NCBI GenBank assembly: GCA_907163375.1
Contig: CAJQUW010015437.1
Span: 930,001-994,000 of the forward strand
DNA from: Prostheceraeus crozeri
Lineage: Eukaryota; Platyhelminthes; Polycladida; Euryleptidae
Length of the DNA: 64,000 nt
Direction: 5' to 3'
Made by a program: the position numbers and the translations under genes. Of this stretch, positions 55,036 to 64,000 are shown one piece after another. Numbering within the stretch: the first letter of the stretch is position 1; each line of letters begins with the position of its first letter. A model generated the notes under the pieces. The model had not been told where the DNA came from, made no database searches, and worked only from the letters and a program-made list of their open reading frames with translations.

Positions 55036-55631
55036 TAGTCCGGAAGCCATAACGAGTTTCTGCTGGGAACGAGGCCGAATATGAGACTTTCACAGAATGA
55101 TTTGCACCTTGTGCTTACTAAGAATCTGCACGTCTACCGAGCTCTAGTTAGTTCCTCCTCTTATCAGACAGAAAAACACATATTAATCCAATGGGACGCA
55201 GATTTCAATTTTTGGCAAAAGTGAGAGAACTGAAAAGTATTTAGTCAAGAGCCATAATTTTCGCCATGATATGTCTCTAGGTCTTGTTAGTGCTTGCCGA
55301 CAGTCGGAGACATGCCAGATCTGAATGTGTGTAACTTTATACATAAACGCTCATGAACATGAAAAGAAATATCCTAAAGACATTCCATGCCAAATATTAT
55401 GTCTCTAGCTAGACTTAGTAGGTATTTTTCTGCTGTTAAGAGAAAACATAGAAAATCTCATTTTTGCTCAAAACTGCATTGTAATGTGCGTCCCATTGTC
55501 TGACAAGAAGAGGAAGTAACTAGAACTTGGCAAACGTGCATATTCGTTGTAGAAATAGGATGTAAATCATTCTTTGAAAGTCTCATTTTCGGCCACGTTC
55601 CCTGCAGAAACTCGTTCTGGCTGCCGGACTA
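55036..55631. mobile_element. Foldback MITE, about 600 bp
   Basis: Ends TAGTCCGG...CCGGACTA. The left arm (CGAGTTTCTGCTGGGAACGA, ATGAGACTTTCACAGAATGA, GTTAGTTCCTCCTCTTATCA) recurs inverted on the right as far as about 55480, so arms of roughly 200 bp surround a 200-bp centre. A related single arm lies at 43678-43808. No target duplication recognised and no coding content. Confidence 0.7.
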
Positions 55632-58512
55632 TTCTCTCGACTCTATATTTATAAAAATACAATATATCGGTCAAATTTTGGAAATATCACGAAACACTTT
55701 ATTAAGAGCAAAGTAGATATCGCAACGTTTTACCGAGATTCTTATCTTTGAAATTTATCGAATCTTGCTTTACGTAACTTCGTGGGTAGGTTTAACTTTT
55801 GATTTAATGTATAGTTTTCGCTTAAATGTGAATTTACTCAATCTAAGAAATTAATATAACATGATAAAAGACAGCTGTGTGATGAGATGAGTGGCACCAG
55901 TGACACAAAGGTGACGCTTGTGTCAATAGTGCCATGACATTACAGACATCATTATCATTACGCGCTGACTGCTCAGACGCATATTTACCAGGTCGTGGCA
56001 CTCCCGTCGGCTTAAAAGAAAGCAGCGCTTCTAATGCTTTAGAGGGAAAAATTGATCAAATATTTGAAGATTGTCACCGTCGTCCCTGATGGTGAGTTAA
56101 GTTTCCGACTATATCGAAGATATCAAAATTAAATTTTCATCAACAAGATCGAGAGATGGATTGTAGAAATCAACATTCACTGCACCCCTTTGCGTTCTAA
56201 TTAAATAAAAATCACTGCATTCGGATTAAGCTGTGTTGCCATTAGTTGCGACCATTTTTTAATTAGTTGCATTCAAATTAATCCACAACGCGTTTTTAAT
56301 TAATTGCAACAAGTTGCAATCTGAATGCAATGCCTCAAATAGAATGTAAAAATATGCAGATTGCAAGAAGAAATTCAGTAGCAGTCTCTCATCTATGCAA
56401 TCTAACATTCTAAAAACAATCTAATTTTTTTTGTTGCAGTCTACTCATTTATTTTTACACTATTTTCTTGTGACTATTAATTTCATTTATTTATTTAGAT
56501 TTTGATTTTTACCTAATAATTTTCATTTTTGCTACTTATTTCCTTCCTTTTTTATTTATTTATTCATTCATTCAATTTTTTTCCTTATTATTATTATTTT
56601 TTTCTTTTGCTACAATTTCAATATTCCATTACAGTTGTACTTCAATCATTTTCAGCAGTTAATCTTTCAGAATTTATTACCCATCACTTTCTTTTTTTTC
56701 TGTATTTTAATTGCTAGCACGATCTACACTTTGATAATTTCTTGGTTAGCTTATTTTCTATATTAAGTTAGGTAACAACGTGAATAATTATCTCCTTTCC
56801 CATCTGCAGTGAAATAGGTGATTGATAGCATCTTCCGTCGTGTACAGATTACGCTTGTCATAATTGTTTGCGGATTAAGGCTAGATATGGTGGGACACAG
56901 ACTGGTCCTCTTGAGAGATAGATTAAATTTCATGAATAGTTAGACACCAATTGGTCCATTTATAACATTGTAGGTCGATTCTAGCAAGTTCAGTACTCAT
57001 ACTGTAGTTTCACATGTATTTTATTTTCTTTTTCTTTTCTTCAAAGTTCATTACAAATTTATTCATTACAGTTATATTTTGTACAGTAGGCTTAATCTTA
57101 GTTTATTTTATGTAGTTATAACTGAGATTCCTAGAGGATGATGATTTTCATTTAAATTCATTAATATCAGAAAATATAAAATATCAGAAAAAGTCAAGAA
57201 GTCGCAATCAACATTGAAACAAAATTGATTGTGAATTGATACTATTGATAAATGAATGAAATAATTTGAAAATACAAGATACAAGAAAAAATATGTTTTG
57301 CCGCAAGAATGCTATCCGTTGACTCGCTGAAAAGAGACAACGCAAGGATAATGTATTATCGGTATTGACAGAGAAGTGAGAACCTATGATGCCCCGAACG
57401 AATGATTGCAAGAATGAAAATATCTTTTCATACATGCAATTAACCTTGTCATTTAATTAAGACATTTTCAACCCTATCCATAAGGTAGAATGGAGTAAGA
57501 CGCCCCCTCCCTAAGCGAGATTCGACTGTTAAGGAACTATTGCATTTCTTTCTGTCAGATCTTGCCATTACAAATTATTTCAGTGTTCTTGAAGTATGTG
57601 CTAATTGCATGGATAAGGACTATAGCTAGAAATTTAGAGAAGATCGTATCATTTGTGTCATTCAAAAGGTACCAAAAGGGGCGTCTTGCCTCCTATAGGA
57701 CGGCCTCCTAAGACGCCTCAGCGAAGGCATCTTATCCCTAACTTTTAAAATTATTGAATATCTTTAGGAAAGCTGGTATATTAGGCCAGTGTGATATGAT
57801 CATCGAATAAAAGCAAAGTAACTTGTCTTCCAGTTATTTATTCTATAACAGACAGGGACCTATAGAAAAAGAGTCTATAGGCCGAAACACCGTCACTATT
57901 CGCGTATTTCACAAATATAATCTGAAGGTTGCCGGCAACACATTCCTCATGTGCCCATTGACTGCATGGTATACACTGCATCCACTCTCCGCGCGGTCGG
58001 CTATTTGAATACAGCTCGTTGCATTAATGCATGAATCGTCCTTGAGACTACCTTGGCCTTTTTCACTGTGCGAAGATCCAGTGGCAGTCGATATACACAC
58101 TTTCTTTTTGGCCTCTAGGTGCTGCTTTTATGGAGATGACGTGAAGTTTAGTGCCTGCCCTTTCTGCTCTCCGCTTCCTGAACAATGTGGTTCTAGTTTT
58201 CATAGCTGACGTCTACGCATGTGATGCTTGGAGTCTTGGACATCATATCAACACTTCGGGCGCACACAAGGCAACTGCACTAATTAAGTGTATACATAGA
58301 CAACAAAGAAATAATTGTGAATTTGGCTTGAAATCAATGCCAGTAAAGTCAGGAGATGTGAATAAATGCCGTTGACAACGGAAGCGCAAAGCGCCCCGGG
58401 GAGGAGTCTTACCACGCAATATGGAGGACGTCTTAACGCCAGCTGTATTTTATTTTCTTTACTATGTTTTCGAATGAAACGAATGTTTAAATCATGTCTC
58501 GTGATGGGCAAA
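55632..58512. other. No gene recognised
   Basis: Low-complexity T-rich stretch at 56440-56700; otherwise featureless. GACGCC-containing pieces at 57500-57520 and 57680-57735 form a loose inverted pair. Confidence 0.4.
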
Positions 58513-59087
58513 CCAGGGTTGGGTCTTGGGGTCACTCTTGGGTTTTGGGTAGTCTTGGGAGGGTACCCAAGAATCTTGGGGTGCGGACCCAAGAGCTTGG
58601 GTACCCCCCCCCCCAAGAGTAAAGAAATTGACCATGAATGATCATTGCGTTGTTCTAATAAGGAAATTATTAGGCTGTAGACGTAAACAGGGTTGATGAT
58701 ATTAAGCCCAGAGATAACCTATGCCGATAATTAAAGCTGAATATTTTAATGGCTATATAATTTTTAGCTGAATATTAATATGGCCTGAAATTCGCAATAA
58801 CAAATTCATATAATAAATGGTAATTAATATGAACATTAGATACATATTAATTGGATAGCAATATGAACAATATGGTATGATTCAAATTATCTTCATGCAA
58901 TTCTAAATCTCAATCAAAATTCCAAGCATGTTCTGGAAATTGTTGTTCCACTTCATTAGAGAAATAGCCACTCTTGGGTCCAATCTTGGGGGTACCCAAG
59001 ATTAGACCCAAGATTAATCTTGTTCTTGGGGGGTACCCAAGATTAATATTGGTCTTGGGGGTAACCCTGCATGGTAACCCAACCTTG
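58513..59087. mobile_element. Foldback repeat with CTTGGGGGTACCCAAG arms
   Basis: The left arm (58513-58618) and right arm (58970-59087) consist of repeated CTTGGG and GGGTACCCAAGA palindromes, with outer ends CAGGGTTGGGT and inverted CAAGGTTGGGT. The 350-bp centre is unrelated AT-rich DNA. Probably a MITE; the C-run at 58605-58615 is likely length-variable. Confidence 0.55.
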
Positions 59088-60243
59088 CGTAAACTTGAAT
59101 TTCCTGCATTAAATATATCAAAATGATGTCTGATTGCTTCATAATACTTCAATTACTTGTAAAAAATTACATCAAAAGTATCGAATATGAGAAAAGCAAC
59201 ATATTTTCTAAACTGATGAAAATTCAATGATTATGGGTTCCAACCCATTTTTATATCAGAATTGCAGATAAATAAAATTTCGGCCAACACAAAAAAAGTA
59301 ATTCTTGAATGAGGTTATCAGGTCTAGACGTCGCCCTACTTCGTAGCCATAAATTTAGAGAAACATAAAAATATTTCATCAGTATACTGTAGCCCAAATT
59401 TACCAGAGAAGGTATACTGCGATAAGACAGTGTGACAACAACGCACTTGTAATTTGTTCTCTAATCCCGTAACTACCGGACAAAAAATTGGATGATATTC
59501 GCGTAACTAGAAAAGGACCCATTTCGAAATCCATCATGCAGTTTTACTTGTCAAAATCAGAATCAGACCGTCAACTTATGTATTGTCTGAAGTTGTTAGT
59601 AGTTAGACTTTCAATCTTAACCTTACAAAAACCAGGTTTTCATGTCTCCTGAAAAATTGAGATTTTGTAGTTGCGCAGTTAGAGTCGGACAACGACGATA
59701 TGTTTATTCCACAAGCCATATTTTGATAGAATGCATTTCATTTAGTGTGATAGTGATATTTCATTCTTAAATTATGCACATGTATCGTGTTTCATTTAAA
59801 GCTCATCTATGTTGGAATAAACCATGCTTATTTTTCATATTGTAAGAGTGACAACCCGGATTAAATCACTGTAAAAGAGCCAGTTTCCCGATGAAACTTA
59901 TTTCCATCATCTTATTTCAATTGTGACGGTCCTCTGAGGAGCGGGTAGTTTCTAGAGCAGTTTTCTTAAAAGCATTCACGACTTATTCACGATTATATTT
60001 ACCGCATTTGATTCAATAAATCAGTGTGCTTTCTCCGATGGTGAATGATATTGAGTCAATTCATTTCCTTGGGTTTCAATTTTTCCTCAAATCTCTGCTA
60101 TGAACTCTCTCCTTGTTTTGGAGCCGTTTGTTTCGCCTTTTGCTAATATTATTTGACCATCTGTGCAGTAGTAATTCATTTCAAAAGCCTGGATTTCGAG
60201 AGAATCTGTACTATCAAAATAATTATTAATTTTTTTGTTCTAG
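59088..60243. other. No gene recognised
   Basis: AT-rich; may be intronic if the exon at 60244 is real. Confidence 0.35.
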
Positions 60244-60330
60244 CAACAGAAATTCACACAAATGGCGCTGAGCGCATAACGCAGCTTTTACAGCATCGAG
60301 AAACAAATGTGGACCAAAGACATAGTACTG
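60244..60330 (+). CDS. Isolated candidate coding exon
   Basis: 87 bases with acceptor TAATTTTTTTGTTCTAG and donor GTAGGT, open in the frame TEIHTNGAERITQLLQHRET NVDQRHST, with phase 1 at both ends. The text looks like a charged helical protein segment but is unrecognised. No partner exons were found in the window. Confidence 0.35.
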
Positions 60331-62398
60331 GTAGGTTTCTAAATTTAATTAAGCGCACAATTATGACTGGATTTTGCCCTCTTTAAACATTTTTAGTTGA
60401 AAGCTTTGCGATGTGAAGTTGACAGTCATGCCAATATCATTCAAATTGTAAACGACTTCTTATCAATTAAATAGTGTGTAGCAGCTAGCTTTCTTTCAAA
60501 ATAATACCATTCTTTCATCGAAAATCGATATAACTCAATAAACAAACTTAAGGTTCTTTACCCCGAAATCGACGAATCTAAACGTTTGACAATACTACGA
60601 AGCGTTGCGATGTAAGAACGAAAGATTGCGCAATTCGATGAATTGTCAACAATTTGCATCAATATTTCCATTTTAAATAAAGTCCTTAAAATGATAGTTA
60701 TCCACATGACTGCGTGTGTGTCTGACATTGCCTGAGTTTGTCGTAGAAAATGGAGGTTTTGCTTTTTTGGGCTTCTATCAGCCTTACTGGGTTTCCACCA
60801 CCTCCTACTAGTGATGACAAGCTCAGGCTCACTATTTGCTACAATGTAGGATAGCATGTAGGTTCGAGCAGTTTCAGATCGTGGAGAGAGCTTCCGAATA
60901 TTAGATGGAACTTTGTTATGCCATAAAACCTGGGAGAATTTTGACCACATTTAACAGTCCTCGCTTCCGCTTCAAAAACACGCTATGGTCTACTCCTGAT
61001 TCACATAGCTCAAAATGTTTCGCGGGAGATAATGGGGCAACCTTTTCAGAATAGATAATTATCAACAATTTCTCGGGGGCTTATTGATTCCCGCGATGCC
61101 GTTGTCCACCATAGGCTATTGCCTTCATTATCCTGAACAACACCATATATCATCGAAGTTCCAGCTCCTGTGCAGCAAACACTGCTATCAAACTTGAGAT
61201 ATATTGCATTATTTTCATTTTTTACCGTTTTCTTCGCATTTCTGATAGGTACCTTCGGCATTAACGGGTTCAGCTCTTGTACTCTGTTTCACCCGCAGCG
61301 AAAATGGGTGACCGAAAGGGGCACGCATTGACTTGTTCTTCTTCGGAATGTCTTCGACTTGACCAGAAACGATGACCAACATAACGTTAAGATGTCAGAT
61401 AAATAAGATCAGAGAGCAAAAGCCATCTCCTTAGATTAGCGGTTACCAACGACTTTTCATGGATGCCACGCATAAAGGGCTTCAAGGCATAGGTAGCTTG
61501 CGTTGTTCCAGCAGCTACCCTCCACAAGGTCATGTTGCTTCTGAAGAGCAACAGCAAGCACATTTGTCATCTGGGTCAGTGTCCATCAGTGGTTCTGTGC
61601 CGGTGCGGGCTAGTATTCACTTCTCCGAATACAGGCGCATTTTCTGCTTGCATCAGCGAGCACCGGGCTACTTGCCGCCCGATTTGGAAACTGCATCCTG
61701 ATGCCATGTGTGAAATTGTGGTTTGGGCGTACAAGATTCCCACTGCCAGCCTTCTTCCATGACATTTACTTTTCCTCTTACCACCTATTCCAGGCAATCC
61801 GAGCATACAGCGAATTGCACTTCAACCCGCCACAAATTGCAATAGTTTCAAGAGTGGGCTCATCTTGTGGAGAAAAAGTCCCTTATCAACATATCAAAGT
61901 CTAGGTGAATTTAGTTAGTGGAACAACCTGAGCTTTCCACTTGAAGTCAAGAGTCTTTTCAAAGTATAAAAACACGCTTACTCCAATGAAGTCGCAGATG
62001 AAGATAGCAACAGCCATTCAAAATGAAGCGATGCAGCTTTGTCTCATTTACTGCATTTACCTTCCACATGGCTCTTACCAATACCAGACATTGCTTTCTG
62101 AATTATGTCCTTTCCAAGCGGCTAGATTTCTCAGTCATAAGTTCAATAATACTTCCACCTATCAGTAGATGCAAACTGATGCAGATTTGTACAAGTTAAG
62201 CTATAATATAGATGCTTTAATTTCCACACATATTCACAAGAGGGTACGTGCAAAAATGCTTCGTTTATTGATGAAATCCCATGGGGTGGGTTGGACCCTT
62301 TGCACTTTAAACTGAAATTTTCCCCAAAATGGAAGAAAGAGTCATCATTGACAAATGGAAAATATATATTATTCATGTTAAAATATTCACAAACATGT
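60331..62398. other. No gene assigned; several minus-strand open stretches
   Basis: Minus-strand frames at 60558-60950 (130 codons) and 61046-61261 (71 codons), and a stretch at about 61580-61900, have protein-like composition and may be decayed parts of the transposon whose C-terminal region lies at 62399-62950. I cannot match them to any family. Confidence 0.35.
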
Positions 62399-62950
62399 TC
62401 ATGTACAAGCACTATCCATCACTGCATACCTATTCATAGTCCATAGATTCGCATGTTGCGCATTTTGTTGAAGCGAAACATGTTTCGCTGCCCACTTGCC
62501 ACATTCAATGCACTTATACCAGTCAATGATGGACTCGCTTGTCCAAACATCCTCGCACACACAACATACGTTCACACCTTTAATTTTCAAAGCTGAACGT
62601 GGATCTTTTCGTTCCTTTGCAGAAACTTTGGTCTTCCTAACTTGTCGGAACGTTTTATGCTCTAAAAATTCTGGATATGAATCTACTGCCTTCTGTGCGT
62701 TGGATTAGACTTTTTGTTTGGTGAGGATAAGATCGCTGTTTCTGCAGAAGTTGTAGGTGTACATGGCATATCAAACGATTGGGAAAGATCAGGGGCTGAT
62801 GTTGTGGTCGAACGATCTTCAAGACCATCATGCTTATCAAACCCGATAGAAAAGGACTTCGACTTTTTAAAATCTGCTGAAGATGTTATTCATTCTTTGT
62901 GGTGTGCACACAAATTCTTTGATGTGCCAGTTTGCGTGAACAGGACCGAA
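62399..62950 (-). pseudogene. pogo/jerky-type (DDE_1) transposase C-terminal region
   Basis: Minus-strand coding-like text: ADFKKSKSFSIGFDKHDGLE and DRSTTTSAPDLSQSFDMPCT, a Ser/Thr/Pro-rich linker, then AVDSYPEFLEHKTFRQVRKT, then the zinc-binding end GVNVCCVCEDVWTSE...DWYKCIECGKWAAKHVS. The linker plus PHD-like finger (C..C...W..C..C..WA....) is the usual C-terminus of jerky/Tigger-type DDE_1 transposases. The family's His and last Cys after WA seem altered. At least two frame changes or stops occur (for instance near 62700). The catalytic DDE domain was not found upstream. Confidence 0.55.
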
Positions 62951-64000
62951 GTCAGACCGGTCGAAACTTGTCGCTGAATTAAAGACGACTACACCGGTCA
63001 ATCGTGGTTTTCCCTCCGTTGCTTGAAGAATATGAAAGGAACCGCGCACTGCATCTTCAGAGAAACACCTAAATGGTAAAAAGCTGCTGAATGGTGACCA
63101 ATTTGTACCGATCACTTAACACATGGACAACACCAGAGGCATGCTGATGATATATAACCAACAACCAAAGATTTATCAGTCCATTTATTTGACGTACAGT
63201 ACCAGTATCTTGAAACAAGCCTGCATTATTTATAAGCTTTACGAGACGCCATCTAAAATCGTGAGATAGTAGTGCCAACTACAATTGTGAGATAGCACCG
63301 AGTTTTCTCATCTAATTTCTTTTTCTTAATCTTATTGACTAGCTTAAGCCGAAATACTCGCATTTGTGGGAAGTTTGATTATGAATATTCTTAATTTATT
63401 TGTTGCTTTGAGCCCTAATATGTTTCTTTTATAACGCGCGTTTATTCCAGCCTGGACTGGATGGTTGTAGCCTATAGAATCCAGTGGTGGAGAAACTATC
63501 TAAATGAAAGCAATCATTCCTGAATATTATCAAGATTTCAGAACTAGAATGACGTTTCCATTATTTCATTGATAAAAAGCATCATATCTAGGATTTTAAT
63601 TTTTTATCTAAACATATCAGCTAACCTTAGAGAGGTGCGGAGAAGCTCCTACCCCCAAGAACAGGGTTAAGGAGCTAAATTGATAAGATTGACACAAAAA
63701 ATTTGTTCCGACTGAAACAAGTGTCGAGAGCAAAACGTCTAGCAAAAAGGAAATTGAACATTGTCATTTGTTTTCGGAGCATCTTTAGATATAGGCCTGT
63801 CTGTCGGCAATCTACCAGTAACTCGTAGGCAGATATCGATAGGCCTACATGTACGAATATGATACATTCTTTTACAGGGAGAATCTATAATTATACAATG
63901 GTCGGCTTTTTTGTTTGAGCATTATAGCGTGTAGACGTGATTTTATTCGTTTCTAAACAAAACAGAAGACCAGATGGTAACACTTACCGTTGCTTCCTCA
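62951..64000. other. No gene recognised
   Basis: The minus-strand frames at 62867-63115 and 63069-63278 may be degraded continuation of the transposase remnant, but show no motif. The rest is featureless. Confidence 0.35.

Noticed and set aside
57480-57740. GACGCC pieces as ends of the TTTGACGCA-array element
   Set aside because: They lack the TGACGCAAGTC tip and the array spacing.

Overview
The window is animal nuclear DNA, AT-rich and almost gene-free, from what looks like an aquatic invertebrate. Evidence for an animal is the spliced exons with ordinary GT/AG signals and the mixture of metazoan mobile elements: CACTA, hAT, piggyBac, pogo/Tigger, Crypton, Penelope-like, Gypsy and Polinton-like. 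Scattered AGGCCTA-rich motifs hint at a marine deuterostome, but that is only an impression. No rRNA, tRNA or CRISPR array was recognised.

Layout. 1-~6500: right-hand part of a Polinton/adintovirus-like element cut by the window edge. It carries a capsid-like protein, two small hydrophobic proteins, a PLA2-integrase fusion and an adenain-like protease, sprinkled with GC-rich mini-palindromes. 7370-7652: LINE fragment. 8657-10786: intact-looking CACTA (TNP2-like) transposase frame, preceded by a splice acceptor; a 352-bp unit repeated three times at 14149-15194 holds matching splice donors, so the gene may have a triplicated promoter/first exon. 13079-13799: two pogo/Tigger scraps. 16188-23449: a Gypsy element with near-identical LTRs, a 4-bp target duplication and an unusual SGNH/GDSL-like domain after integrase. 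24737-25614: mariner/Tc1-type transposase remnant. 25905-26858: Penelope-like RT remnant. 27309-30476: the best candidate for a spliced host gene. 30693-32942: a 2.25-kb unit with 15-bp inverted ends and a GTAATG target duplication, carrying an RT-RNase H fossil that recalls hepadnavirus-like retroelements. 33317-34660: Crypton remnant.

39781-48948 is a nested structure: a hAT element (8-bp target duplication, TIRs, both ends of its transposase) split by a 7.6-kb unit (40636-48209) whose ends are inverted arrays of a TTTGACGCA motif. That unit itself contains a GIY-YIG endonuclease fragment between inverted 103-bp arms, and a hammerhead-ribozyme-like motif. 49682-50692: pogo-like MITE with TA duplication. 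50866-52680: piggyBac remnant broken by a foldback MITE. 55036-55631 and 58513-59087: two more foldback elements. 60244-60330: isolated exon candidate. 62399-62950: C-terminal part of a pogo/jerky-type transposase.

The main candidates for something new are the SGNH-bearing Gypsy element, the TTTGACGCA-array element, the hepadna-like RT inside inverted repeats, the mini-palindromes of the Polinton-like element and the triplicated promoter/first exon of the CACTA gene. All assignments were made by eye from motifs; none was checked by database search.
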